Shown one piece after another: positions 17,513 to 27,054 of a stretch of DNA of 64,000 nucleotides; within the stretch, counting starts at the first letter, position 1, and each line of letters starts with the position of its first letter. Below the pieces are notes generated by a model, which worked only from the letters and a program-made list of their open reading frames with translations, was not told the DNA's origin and searched no databases. Source of the stretch: GCA-2698665 sp047611265 (GTDB lineage Bacteria > Pseudomonadota > Gammaproteobacteria > GCA-002705445 > GCA-002716945); assembly GCA_047611265.1 (NCBI GenBank), contig JBLFWM010000007.1, forward strand, positions 15,934-79,933. The letters are read 5' to 3'. The position numbers and the translations under genes were made by a program.

Positions 17513-18161
17513 AAGTAATACACATAAACGAGTAGGGATTTATGGGGGAGCTTTTGACCCCATCCATAATGGTCATATTATCCCAATTGATGAATTATGT
17601 GCAATTCATAATCTAGATTCAGTACATTTTATACCTACCAATGTTTCCAATTCAAATAAAAAAATTATTGCTTCTGGAGTTAAACGAATTGAAATGCTAA
17701 ATATTGCTCTGCTAAATGAAAAATATTTAGTAGATGATAGAGAAATATCAAGGGGAGGTGTTTCGTATACAATCCATACGGTAGAATCAATTTTTAAGCA
17801 GTTCCCAGATGATTACTTGTATTTAATAATTGGATTAGACCTACTGGTGGATATAGCTAAATGGGAAAGATTTCATGAAATTATAGGCCTATGTAATATC
17901 ATTGTTTCTTATAGGGAGATAGATGATATGATGAGCACCTTGGAAAGATCCATAATGAATGAAAGCAGTTTAAAGTCAATTATTTCAACAGATCCAGCTA
18001 TATTTCATAGTAGTTCATATGGTAAAATATACTTAGAAAAAACTTCTTCAATTAAGATATCATCAACAGAGGTGAGGAGTAAATTGAAAAATAAGGAAAT
18101 AGTATCAAATTTTATGCCACCTCAACTAGAAGAATGGTTATTAAAAAATAAAATTTATTAA
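17508..18161 (+). CDS. nadD: Nicotinate-nucleotide adenylyltransferase with probable AUU start
   Basis: NadD transfers AMP to nicotinate mononucleotide in NAD synthesis. The nucleotidyltransferase motif IYGGAFDPIHNGH (residues 11-23) and the C-terminal motif ISSTEVRS are both present. The first in-frame ATG (17694) would remove 62 residues including the whole active site, and no ATG, GTG, TTG or CTG precedes the motif back to the stop at 17502. ATT at 17508, seven to eight bases after AGGGAAG, gives a 217-residue protein of normal length. The start codon overlaps the proA stop (TAA 17510-17512), which suggests translational coupling. AUU starts are known for infC and pcnB of E. coli. Confidence 0.9.
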   Translation: MKSNTHKRVGIYGGAFDPIHNGHIIPIDELCAIHNLDSVHFIPTNVSNSNKKIIASGVKRIEMLNIALLNEKYLVDDREISRGGVSYTIHTVESIFKQFPDDYLYLIIGLDLLVDIAKWERFHEIIGLCNIIVSYREIDDMMSTLERSIMNESSLKSIISTDPAIFHSSSYGKIYLEKTSSIKISSTEVRSKLKNKEIVSNFMPPQLEEWLLKNKIY

Positions 18162-18164
18162 ATT

Positions 18165-18509
18165 ATGAAAACACTTAAAAAATCTATTGTAGATATCCTA
18201 GAAGACAATAAAGGAGAAAATATTACCTTAATAGATGTAAAAGGTAAATCATCAGTGACTGATCTAATGTTTGTTGTGTCAGGCCGTTCCACTAGGCATG
18301 TAAAATCAATAGCAGATAATCTAGTAACTAGGCTTAAAAAAAATAAAATGAAGCCAATAGGGGTGGAAGGTTATAGTTCATCAGAATGGATTCTTGTAGA
18401 TTACGGAGATTTCTTAGTACATGTCATGCATCCAGAAACCCGAGATTTTTATTCGCTTGAAAAACTATGGGATGAAAGTATAGAGACAGATAGTTATACA
18501 TATATATAA
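18165..18509 (+). CDS. rsfS: Ribosomal silencing factor RsfS
   Basis: RsfS (DUF143/Iojap) binds L14 of the 50S subunit and prevents subunit joining in starvation. The 114-residue protein shows VSGRSTRHVKSIADNLV, VEGYSSSEWILVDYGD and VHVMHPETRDFYSLEKLW, all family blocks. It follows nadD by three bases, the order found across gammaproteobacteria, and is complete. Confidence 0.96.
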   Translation: MKTLKKSIVDILEDNKGENITLIDVKGKSSVTDLMFVVSGRSTRHVKSIADNLVTRLKKNKMKPIGVEGYSSSEWILVDYGDFLVHVMHPETRDFYSLEKLWDESIETDSYTYI

Positions 18510-18513
18510 TTTC

Positions 18514-21500
18514 ATGCCAAAAATATTAAAATTATTTACATATTTTCTATCATCATTGCTAACATCTTTATTCTTCATAATTCTAGTAACTGAAAATACA
18601 AGCATTGTCTCAAATTTATATAAAGAAAAGATTGTTGAATATATACAATCTGAATCAAAACTTAGGTTTAATTTTAATAGTCTTGATATAAAATGGAATG
18701 GACTCCACCCTAATCTTATTTTTAATAAAATATCTTTGTATAAGCTTGATGAGGAAGTTTTATATCTTGATGGGGATAAACTCATTATTAATATTGACAT
18801 GATAGAGTCATTATCTAATTTTAAATTTAAAATATCAGGGCTCAATATCGTAAAATCTGAAATATCATTAATTTATGATAAAGATGGATTGTTCTTAAAG
18901 GGCTATAACTTACTACATAATAAAAAAACAAATGGAAAATCTGGATTTAGTGACCTAGGGGATATTAAATTTCGTATAAGTGATTCTAGTATAAACATAA
19001 AGTCTCAGAAAATAAGTAATGAATATAATTTAAAGAATATAAATTTAGTATTATTTTCTGAAAATAATAGTATTAAATTATTTACAACATTCAACCATAA
19101 AAATAATGATGAAGTCATTCATTTTGCATCAAAATTCTCATTAGATGATAACTATGGAATTAATGGAAAATTTTATAGCCAAGGACTTAACATAGATCCT
19201 CAGGGAGTGTCTTTTTTTTCAAATAAATTAAAAATATTATCTTCTAAGTTAAATTATACTCTCTGGGCTGATATTAAAAATAATTCTCTGCTTAATCTTC
19301 AGGGTTCATTGAATATAAAAGATATATCGCTGATAAATATAATTTCAAAAAATAAAATAGAACTAAAAAATCTATATACAGATTTAGGGTATCGGTTACT
19401 AAAAAATAAAAGCAATATATTACTTAGTAACTTAAATTTTTCAACAGAAGATGCTACTTACAAGGATAATGCTGTCCGCGCAACATTTGATGGGTTTAAT
19501 TTGGCTAATATCTCTGTAGATAAATTATATGTAAAAGATATGAAAAATATAATTAATTTTATACCTATGTTTTCTAAGAAAGCTGTTAATAATACACTTA
19601 AAAATATACATGATGGCCACCTAAGTAATCTTGTGTTATTAGATCTAGATAATAAGAGGTTTAGGTATGGCGTGGATTTTAAAGGGATAGAGTTTATTAA
19701 CAATAGTGGTTTATCTATGAATAAAATTACTGGAAATTTAACGGGTAGTAGCAAATCAGGAAAGTTATTAATTGGCGGCAAAGAGGTTGAGGTTACTATT
19801 AATGATAATGATAAGTTTAAATTATCTAGGTTAAATGGATTAATATTTTATAAAGTTTCTAGCAATATGATATCATTAAGTTCTGAAGAATTACAATTAG
19901 GTGACTCCCACCTAGCTAACATCTATGGTTCTTTCTCTGATGACCAGTCAAAATATAAAATTAATATTGAGGGTGATTTAAATAGTCTAATGAATATCAT
20001 ACCTATTAAATATAATAAGTTAATCAGACCAAAAAATATTTTTCTTAACTCCGAATATAGTCTTGATTACCGTGTTTTGAAGAATAAAGAAAAAATAAAT
20101 TCTTACGGAGCTATAGATTTTCATAACCTAGTGATTAATGATAAAAAGAATAACATTATAATTAATTCTAAAAAACTTAGAATTAATTTTTTTGATAAAT
20201 ATATTCAATCCTATAAAAATGAATACTATATTAATAATAACAAGTACTCTTTAATATTAGATACAGATGTAGTGGGTAATAAAATTAAATATAATTTAAA
20301 TTCAAAGGGAATTCTAACATCTGCTTTCATAAAGAATTTTACTGATAATAAGTTAGTAAAATCTTTTGAGGGATCAGCGCCTGCTAAATTAAAAATAACT
20401 TACCAGCCTTTTGACAAGATAATATATTTAAAATTAAGTAGTAATATGAAGGGAATGTCATTTAACATTATTCCACCATTAAATAAAAATTTTGCAGAGT
20501 CTAAGAGACTAGAAATTATATATGAGTTAAACGATAATGCTAAAAAATATATCAATATATCTTATGATATATATGAAATGAAAGTTTCAAGGCAAAAAAC
20601 TTTTCTTTCTATTTCAGTTTATTCTCCTGATATAGAGGGCTTAATAAATCTTCCTGACACAATAACCAATGACAATAGATTAACTGCCCGTTTAAACTAT
20701 TTTAATTTAAATAAGTTTAGCGGAGCTTCAGATCCTGAATTATATCCATTCTTGGACTTAAGTATTAGAAAAGCAAAAATTAATGATTATTATTTTGATA
20801 ATTTACAAGTTATGACTTCTCCGGTTAACGAAGGGATGATAATAGAAAGACTTAATTTTAAAAATAAAGATTTAAGCATGAAGGGTAATGGGAAATGGAT
20901 AAAATCATCTGATGAACAAATTACTTTTTTTGACACAGTATTTCAAAGTAATAATTTTGGAAATTCTCTGAAATACTTGGGTTACCCTGGAATTATTAAG
21001 GAAGGAAATCTGTCGTCAAGATTAATAGGTCAGTGGAAAGGACCTCCTGAGAATTTTTCTTTTAATAATTTTGATGGAAAAGTTTCACTTGATTTGAAAG
21101 ATGGTGAGCTGCTTCAGGTTACAAAACAAACAAGAGCTATAGGCCAGTTGCTTGGGTTATTTAGTATTTCATCATTAAAGAAAAGGCTATCATTAGATTT
21201 CAGCGATTTTTTTTCTAGTGGATTATCCTTTGATACGATGACTGGTGAATTTAACTTTTCTAAAACTAAGGCAAAAACCAAGGATTTACTACTAAAAGGT
21301 ACTTTTGGTGAAATGAGAGTAAACGGAGAATCAGATATATATAATAGGTCTCATAACCAGCGACTGATTTATATACCTGATTTGTCATCAATGAGTCTAA
21401 TTTCCGGCACTTTACTGGGAGGACCAATCGGTGCTCTTGCATCAATATTTTATGATAAAGTTCTGAAAGAGATGGATATTAATACTAATCAATTGGCAGC

Positions 21501-21579
21501 TGTAGAGTATTCTATCAAGGGTTCATGGGATGATCCTGAGATAAAAGTAATAGAACCATTTAAACCCATTGAGAATTAA
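18514..21579 (+). CDS. yhdP: YhdP-family AsmA-like protein
   Basis: A 1021-residue envelope protein. One N-terminal membrane anchor (about residues 8-30, TYFLSSLLTSLFFIILV) is followed by a very long beta-rich periplasmic region with DUF3971-like and AsmA-like sequence. Near the C-terminus is LDLKDGELLQVTKQTRAIGQ, then the LLGLFSISSLKKRLSLDFSD block and LLGGPIGALAS, which are diagnostic of YhdP. YhdP, TamB and YdbH are thought to carry phospholipids to the outer membrane. It is shorter than the E. coli protein (about 1266). Genes for a nitrilase, tldD and pmbA follow in the classical order. Confidence 0.9.
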   Translation: MPKILKLFTYFLSSLLTSLFFIILVTENTSIVSNLYKEKIVEYIQSESKLRFNFNSLDIKWNGLHPNLIFNKISLYKLDEEVLYLDGDKLIINIDMIESLSNFKFKISGLNIVKSEISLIYDKDGLFLKGYNLLHNKKTNGKSGFSDLGDIKFRISDSSINIKSQKISNEYNLKNINLVLFSENNSIKLFTTFNHKNNDEVIHFASKFSLDDNYGINGKFYSQGLNIDPQGVSFFSNKLKILSSKLNYTLWADIKNNSLLNLQGSLNIKDISLINIISKNKIELKNLYTDLGYRLLKNKSNILLSNLNFSTEDATYKDNAVRATFDGFNLANISVDKLYVKDMKNIINFIPMFSKKAVNNTLKNIHDGHLSNLVLLDLDNKRFRYGVDFKGIEFINNSGLSMNKITGNLTGSSKSGKLLIGGKEVEVTINDNDKFKLSRLNGLIFYKVSSNMISLSSEELQLGDSHLANIYGSFSDDQSKYKINIEGDLNSLMNIIPIKYNKLIRPKNIFLNSEYSLDYRVLKNKEKINSYGAIDFHNLVINDKKNNIIINSKKLRINFFDKYIQSYKNEYYINNNKYSLILDTDVVGNKIKYNLNSKGILTSAFIKNFTDNKLVKSFEGSAPAKLKITYQPFDKIIYLKLSSNMKGMSFNIIPPLNKNFAESKRLEIIYELNDNAKKYINISYDIYEMKVSRQKTFLSISVYSPDIEGLINLPDTITNDNRLTARLNYFNLNKFSGASDPELYPFLDLSIRKAKINDYYFDNLQVMTSPVNEGMIIERLNFKNKDLSMKGNGKWIKSSDEQITFFDTVFQSNNFGNSLKYLGYPGIIKEGNLSSRLIGQWKGPPENFSFNNFDGKVSLDLKDGELLQVTKQTRAIGQLLGLFSISSLKKRLSLDFSDFFSSGLSFDTMTGEFNFSKTKAKTKDLLLKGTFGEMRVNGESDIYNRSHNQRLIYIPDLSSMSLISGTLLGGPIGALASIFYDKVLKEMDINTNQLAAVEYSIKGSWDDPEIKVIEPFKPIEN

Positions 21580-21611
21580 TATATTCTTAGTATTCATACT
21601 GAGATAAATAT

Positions 21612-22433
21612 ATGGCTAGGATAGCATCAATACAATTAACGTCAGGCCCCAATATTCAAGCTAATCTTCTTGAGGTATCTAAATATCTTGAAGAAATTTC
21701 CAAAGGGAAATCAAAATTGGTTGTTTTGCCAGAGAACTTTGCTTTAATGCCAGAAAATGATATATCTTTTGTGCAAAATGCTGAAGTTGAGGGATCTGGG
21801 CCAATCCAAGAATTTATTTCAGAGAATGCTACAAAATATAAAATTTGGATTATAGCAGGCACTATCCCTATTAAAACTAAAAACCCTAATAAAGTAACAT
21901 CATCTACTCTCGTTTTTGATGATAAAGGTCAAATAGTCGCCAGGTATGACAAAATACATTTATTCGATGTTCAGTTACCTCATTCTGATGAATCATATAA
22001 TGAGTCTGAAGTTTTTGAGCCTGGAAAAGATCTGAAGGTCATAGAAACACCAGTTGGCATTATTGGACTAAGCATTTGTTATGATCTTCGTTTCCCAGAA
22101 CTTTTTAGATTACTACATTCATCAGATGTTGAAATAATTGTGCTACCAGCAGCCTTTACGGAACAAACTGGTAAAGTTCATTGGGAGACATTAGTAAGAG
22201 CTAGAGCTATAGAAAACCTTTGTTATATGGTCACATCATGTCAAGATGGCTACCATATTACTGGAAGACAAACGCATGGTAATAGCATGATAGTAAACCC
22301 TTGGGGACAAATAATGTCCAAAATAGCATCTGGCAGTGGGTTTGTTGAATCTGAGATAAACCATAAGCAATTAACTTCAATAAGAGAGAAGTTTCCTGTT
22401 CTTGAACACATAACTTTAGTAGGTGACAAATGA
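21612..22433 (+). CDS. Carbon-nitrogen hydrolase, deaminated glutathione amidase-like
   Basis: A 273-residue nitrilase-superfamily amidase. The Glu-Lys-Cys triad is E41 (VLPENFALMP), K114 (YDKIHLFDV) and C156 (SICYDLRFPELFR). RFPELFR and the overall length match the Nit1/YbeM group, which repairs deaminated glutathione; that function is established for homologues, not shown here. Its stop overlaps the tldD start by four bases (ATGA). Confidence 0.9.
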   Translation: MARIASIQLTSGPNIQANLLEVSKYLEEISKGKSKLVVLPENFALMPENDISFVQNAEVEGSGPIQEFISENATKYKIWIIAGTIPIKTKNPNKVTSSTLVFDDKGQIVARYDKIHLFDVQLPHSDESYNESEVFEPGKDLKVIETPVGIIGLSICYDLRFPELFRLLHSSDVEIIVLPAAFTEQTGKVHWETLVRARAIENLCYMVTSCQDGYHITGRQTHGNSMIVNPWGQIMSKIASGSGFVESEINHKQLTSIREKFPVLEHITLVGDK

Positions 22434-23860
22434 ATTATATACAAAACCTTATCTTAGATAATTATGACCTAACAAATGAAAAACTTGAGAATATACTTTC
22501 AGCAGCATGTCCTAAAAATATAGACTTTGCAGATTTATATTTTCAATATACTAATTCTGAAGGTTGGCAATTAGAAGACGGTATTGTTAAAAGCGGTTCA
22601 TCAAATATAGATAGTGGAGTTGGAATTAGATCTGTGGCTGAAGACAAGTCTGGTTTTGCATATAGTAATAATTTTAACTATGAAAATTTAATTTCTGCAG
22701 CTAAAACGTCTAAATGTATAGTGAAGAGTGGGCAAAGCAGAGAAATACAGCTTGGTAATTCTCAAGATATAAGAAAACTATATAACCCAGTCTCACCTTT
22801 AGATTTTAAGACAGATGATGTGAAAGTTAAATTTTTAAAAGATATTGATAAATATGTACGAGATAAAGATGACAGGGTAGAGCAAGTGATTGTGAGCTTA
22901 GCTGGGACATATGATTCTATTTTAATTCTCAACACGGATGGTATTAAGGCTTTTGATGATAGACCTTTGGTTAGATTTAGTGTGATGGTTATTTTAAAAG
23001 TAGGGGATCGAAGAGAACGTGGTTCTTCTGGCGGCGGCGGCAGATACTCTTATGATGAAATAATCGATACAAAATTTGCCTATGAATTTGCTGATGAAGC
23101 AATTAGACAAGCAGCTGTAAATCTTCAAGCCGAAGATGGGAAAGCAGGATCTATGACAGTTGTGTTAGGGCCTGGTTGGCCCGGAGTACTTCTACATGAG
23201 GCTATTGGACATGGACTTGAAGGTGATTTTAATAGAAAAAAAACTTCAGCTTTTTCTGATTTAATAGGGAAGCAAGTTGCTTCTAGCCAATGTACAATTG
23301 TTGATGATGGCACAATTTCAAAGAGAAGAGGATCTTTGTCTGTAGATGATGAAGGTTGTGAGACAAAATGTAATACATTGATTGAGAATGGAATCCTCAA
23401 AGGATACATGCAAGATAAAATCAATGCTAAACTTATGAATGTTAGCCCTACAGGAAATGGAAGAAGAGAAAGTTATGCATGCTTGCCTATGCCAAGAATG
23501 ACGAATACTTTCATGTTACCTGGTGAGTTTAACCCGAATGAAATAATAGAATCTGTCAAAGACGGAATCTATGCTGTCAATTTTTCTGGTGGCCAGGTTG
23601 ATATAACAAATGGACAATTTGTGTTCACGGCATCAGAAGCATATTTAATTGAAAATGGAAAAGTCACTAAACCGATTAAAGGTATGACCCTAATTGGAAA
23701 TGGACCAGAAGTTTTAAAAAAAGTATCTATGGTAGGGAATGATTTAAAATTAGATGATGGAGTTGGCACGTGTGGGAAAGACGGACAAAGTGTTCCAGTA
23801 GGAGTAGGACAGCCTACCCTTAAAATAGATGAGATAACTGTTGGGGGAACACAAGTATGA
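22430..23860 (+). CDS. tldD: Metalloprotease TldD
   Basis: TldD is the catalytic half of the TldD/TldE metalloprotease, which trims unstructured peptides, including microcin and CcdA precursors in E. coli. The 476-residue protein carries the zinc motif HEAIGH (256-261) in LLHEAIGHGLEGDF, plus a C-terminal GKDGQSVPVGVGQPTL block. Its start overlaps the nitrilase gene by four bases and its stop overlaps pmbA by four bases, so the trio is translationally coupled. Confidence 0.96.
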   Translation: MNYIQNLILDNYDLTNEKLENILSAACPKNIDFADLYFQYTNSEGWQLEDGIVKSGSSNIDSGVGIRSVAEDKSGFAYSNNFNYENLISAAKTSKCIVKSGQSREIQLGNSQDIRKLYNPVSPLDFKTDDVKVKFLKDIDKYVRDKDDRVEQVIVSLAGTYDSILILNTDGIKAFDDRPLVRFSVMVILKVGDRRERGSSGGGGRYSYDEIIDTKFAYEFADEAIRQAAVNLQAEDGKAGSMTVVLGPGWPGVLLHEAIGHGLEGDFNRKKTSAFSDLIGKQVASSQCTIVDDGTISKRRGSLSVDDEGCETKCNTLIENGILKGYMQDKINAKLMNVSPTGNGRRESYACLPMPRMTNTFMLPGEFNPNEIIESVKDGIYAVNFSGGQVDITNGQFVFTASEAYLIENGKVTKPIKGMTLIGNGPEVLKKVSMVGNDLKLDDGVGTCGKDGQSVPVGVGQPTLKIDEITVGGTQV

Positions 23861-25185
23861 GCTCTAACAGAAATGACATATTTGTCTATAAAGATAGACT
23901 CCAAGAAATTTATAAAGATTTAAATAAAAAATATAGTCATGAATTTAACTTAAGTATATCAAATGGTTATACAGTAACCTCCAGATCATCTAAGGTAGAA
24001 AATATAGAATACCATGAGGATATGGCCTTAAACGTAACCGTTTATAATGATTTTAAAAAAGGAAATGCCTCAACAAATAACTTATCTTCGGAAAATATTA
24101 TCAAAACTATTGAAAAAGCTGAAAATATTTCTCAAAAGACACAAGCTGATGATTGCCAAGGTCTTCCTGAATCTAATTTTACAGAAAAAGAGTGGGATAA
24201 CTTGGGAATATATTATCCAAGAGATTTAGAAATCGAAAATGTGATAGAAATGACAAAAGATTGCGAGGCAGAAGCTTTTAAAACAGATAAAAGAATATCA
24301 AATTCCGAAGGATCAACATTTTCATTTTCTAAAAATTCACATATGATTTTAAATACTAATGGAGCGTATGGAGCATACAACTCGACAGACTATTCTTTAT
24401 CCTGTATCGCTTTAGCGGAAGAAAATAAGTTAATGGAAAGAGATTATTGGTATTCTTCTTCCAGAGATTTTAAAAAATTGGAGGAAGGATCCAGTATAGG
24501 TAAAAAAGCTGCTCAAAGAGTTCTGTCTAGACTTGGAGCTAGAACTTTGAAAACGCAAGTTTGCCCTGTTCTATTTTCACCTGAAATGTCTGCATCTATT
24601 ATTAGTAATTTTTTATCAGCTATCAATGGCTCGGCTATTTATAAAAAATCAAGCTTTCTACTAGATAAAGTTAACGAAAAAATATTTCCAGATTTTGTAA
24701 ATATACGAGAAGAACCATTACTGTCTAATGGTCCTGCAACTCGGCCATATGATTCCGAGGGTGTTTTGACAGAAAATAAGAATATTGTCGATAACGGTAT
24801 TCTAAAAACTTATCTGCTAGACACCTATTCATCTAGGAAGCTTAAAATGGATTGTACTGGAAATGGTGTTTTAACTAATATAACCATGAACTCAAGCGAG
24901 CCGTTAGTCTCGGATATTGTTTCTACACTAAAGAATGGTATATATATAACAGACATGATGGGTAGTGGAGCTAATACTTTAACTGGTGATTATTCTAGAG
25001 GGGCTTTTGGATATTTAGTTGAGAACGGTGAAATACAATATCCAGTAACAGAAATAACTGTGGCATCTAATTTGTCTCAAATGTTTCAAAATATTGTTGC
25101 TCTTGGTGATGATATTGACTTAAGAAATAGAATTAGAACAGGTTCATTGTTGATAGATAATATTACCATTGGTGGAACTAACTAA
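23857..25185 (+). CDS. pmbA: TldE/PmbA, partner subunit of TldD
   Basis: A 442-residue TldD-fold protein. It has no HExxxH zinc motif, which fits the non-catalytic TldE subunit. RPYDSEGVLTENKNIVDNGILKTYLLDTYSSRKL is in the middle in family-typical order (listed here only as consecutive short blocks RPYDSEGV, GILKTYLLDTYSSRK), and MGSGANTLTGDYSRGAFGY lies near the C-terminus. It forms a heterodimer with TldD. Its last eight bases overlap the convergent antiporter gene at 25178. Confidence 0.95.
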   Translation: MSSNRNDIFVYKDRLQEIYKDLNKKYSHEFNLSISNGYTVTSRSSKVENIEYHEDMALNVTVYNDFKKGNASTNNLSSENIIKTIEKAENISQKTQADDCQGLPESNFTEKEWDNLGIYYPRDLEIENVIEMTKDCEAEAFKTDKRISNSEGSTFSFSKNSHMILNTNGAYGAYNSTDYSLSCIALAEENKLMERDYWYSSSRDFKKLEEGSSIGKKAAQRVLSRLGARTLKTQVCPVLFSPEMSASIISNFLSAINGSAIYKKSSFLLDKVNEKIFPDFVNIREEPLLSNGPATRPYDSEGVLTENKNIVDNGILKTYLLDTYSSRKLKMDCTGNGVLTNITMNSSEPLVSDIVSTLKNGIYITDMMGSGANTLTGDYSRGAFGYLVENGEIQYPVTEITVASNLSQMFQNIVALGDDIDLRNRIRTGSLLIDNITIGGTN

Positions 25186-26845
25186 TATTCATCACAAGGG
25201 ACACTGTAAAAATAATCAGAATTAAAATTAGCATTGTTGATATTGTCGTCTGCCTTAGAAGATAATCCTCTAGTATGGTAAATTTATTTCTCAAGCCTAT
25301 AAAAGAGAAGATATTTTCAGTTTTATTTATCATACCGAAAAGATACTTTATTAATAACTTAATATATTTAATTTTACCTCTATATAACCAGTCAACATCT
25401 AAAGTTAAAGTCAGAGTTCTTTCTAAATATTTTAGGCTGATAAAAAATGCTAATGCTGAAAAGAACAGTAAATGTAATTGAGAAACAACATGATTCCCGG
25501 TATAAGGAATAAAATCTACGGGATATGGTAGTAGACCATAAAGTAATTGAGGCCAAACTCCTATGATAATGCATATTGCCGAAGCTGCAATCATTGCATA
25601 TTTCATATATATTGGAGGATCCGTTGTAATGATTTTTTTATCTCTATGAAAAAATACGAACCATGGGAACTTTATGCCTGCGTGAAGAAATACACCAGCT
25701 GACCCTACTAATAGCATTAACCATACTAGCTGCATTCCCTCATGAATACTGGCGTCAACTATCATTGATTTAGAAATAAAACCGGATGTCAAAGGAAACG
25801 CTGAAATCGCTAAAGCACCTATGATTCCACATATTGCTGTCAAAGGCATTGTTTTGTATAAACCACCAACATCTGTACATTTACGTTTATTAATCATATA
25901 AATAACACTTCCTGCTGACATTAGCAGTAGACCTTTATATATGATGTGCGAAAAAGCATGAGCTGCCGTTCCATTAATAGAAAGTTCTGTTCCTATTCCA
26001 ATACCGACAATCATAAAGCCAACTTGGTTTACGATACTGTATGAAAGTATTCTTCTAATATCATTTTCAAGTAAGGCATAGATAATCCCATACATAATCA
26101 TATATATTCCAATTAGCATTAGTACATGGCTTCCAGCAAAAGTAACTATCAATATGAAAACAGAAGTTTTTGTCGTATAAGCCGAAAGAAATACTGTTGA
26201 AGAGTAACTACCTTCTGGGTATGCGTCGGGTATCCATTGAGAAAACGGAGGAGCGCCTGCATTTAATAAAAATCCGATGAGTATCATCCAGTTATACCAA
26301 GTATCCAAATTTAATAATCTTATTTGTAAATTATTTGTATCTATATATAAACCTATAATTCCCAATAATAAAATTAGACCTCCTAAAAGATGCATAATAA
26401 GATATCTATTGCCTGCAGATAGAGATTTATCTGAATTAGATGACCAGATAACCATTGTGGACGCAATAGCCATAATTTCCCAGAAGACATAGAGTGTTAA
26501 AAAGTCACCAGAAAATAAAACAAAGATGGCCGAAGATATATACATGAGCACCATTGCTTTTTCTTTATAACTATCTCTATAAATTGAAAATAATTTTCCA
26601 ATTAACCCCATGATCAAAAAGACTAAACAGAAAAGATATGCAAGCTTTGAATATGAAAAATAATTAATAGAAGCAAGGCTGCTTTTATATACATAATCCA
26701 CATTATTTGTAATAAATAAAAGTATAAATAATGATATTAAAATAGAGCCTATGGATATTAGATTTGCTTTTTCTTTAAAAAGAAAAATAAATAACGAACC
26801 TATGGCTAATGGGAAGGCTGGATGACCAATAAGACTGCTAATCAT
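25178..26845 (-). CDS. Third NuoL/M/N-type (MrpD-like) antiporter subunit
   Basis: A 555-residue polytopic inner-membrane protein of the proton-translocating NADH-quinone oxidoreductase/MrpD family. Conserved charged residues can be seen in membrane segments: Glu in LYVFWEIMAIAS, Lys in TTKTSVFILIV, and Lys in SHIIYKGLLLMSAGS. It is the last gene of the antiporter run and is longer than the other two MrpD-like subunits, with an extra C-terminal amphipathic stretch and helix. The gene overlaps the preceding small membrane ORF by eight bases. It is probably an extra ion-translocating subunit, and its substrate is unknown. Confidence 0.85.
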   Translation of the reverse strand: MISSLIGHPAFPLAIGSLFIFLFKEKANLISIGSILISLFILLFITNNVDYVYKSSLASINYFSYSKLAYLFCLVFLIMGLIGKLFSIYRDSYKEKAMVLMYISSAIFVLFSGDFLTLYVFWEIMAIASTMVIWSSNSDKSLSAGNRYLIMHLLGGLILLLGIIGLYIDTNNLQIRLLNLDTWYNWMILIGFLLNAGAPPFSQWIPDAYPEGSYSSTVFLSAYTTKTSVFILIVTFAGSHVLMLIGIYMIMYGIIYALLENDIRRILSYSIVNQVGFMIVGIGIGTELSINGTAAHAFSHIIYKGLLLMSAGSVIYMINKRKCTDVGGLYKTMPLTAICGIIGALAISAFPLTSGFISKSMIVDASIHEGMQLVWLMLLVGSAGVFLHAGIKFPWFVFFHRDKKIITTDPPIYMKYAMIAASAICIIIGVWPQLLYGLLPYPVDFIPYTGNHVVSQLHLLFFSALAFFISLKYLERTLTLTLDVDWLYRGKIKYIKLLIKYLFGMINKTENIFSFIGLRNKFTILEDYLLRQTTISTMLILILIIFTVSLVMNIS

Positions 26846-27053
26846 AATAAGTATCTCCTTTCTTTAGTATGACAGCTATAGTTTTTGCAATGATAATTAA
26901 ACTGATACATGCTAAGAATCCAAAAATAGGATAGAAGCCAAGTATACTATCTATATTAAAATTAACTTTCTTAAAATTATAGAATACATATAAATATGGG
27001 GTTACATTTATCAGCAAGATAAGTGTATAAATTATTTTATTTCTATCATTCAT
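26838..27053 (-). CDS. Small two-helix membrane protein in the antiporter operon
   Basis: A 71-residue protein with two predicted membrane helices (about 7-26 and 38-63) and a charged tail (KKGDTYYD). It starts one base from the end of the 479-residue MrpD-like gene and overlaps the last antiporter gene by eight bases. No family was recognised. Its fixed position between two antiporter subunits suggests an accessory subunit. Confidence 0.65.
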   Translation of the reverse strand: MNDRNKIIYTLILLINVTPYLYVFYNFKKVNFNIDSILGFYPIFGFLACISLIIIAKTIAVILKKGDTYYD

Positions 27054-27054
27054 G

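Noticed and set aside
17694..18161. Shorter nadD beginning at the first ATG
   Set aside because: It would lack the GAFDPIHNGH active-site motif, which is intact in the same frame upstream.
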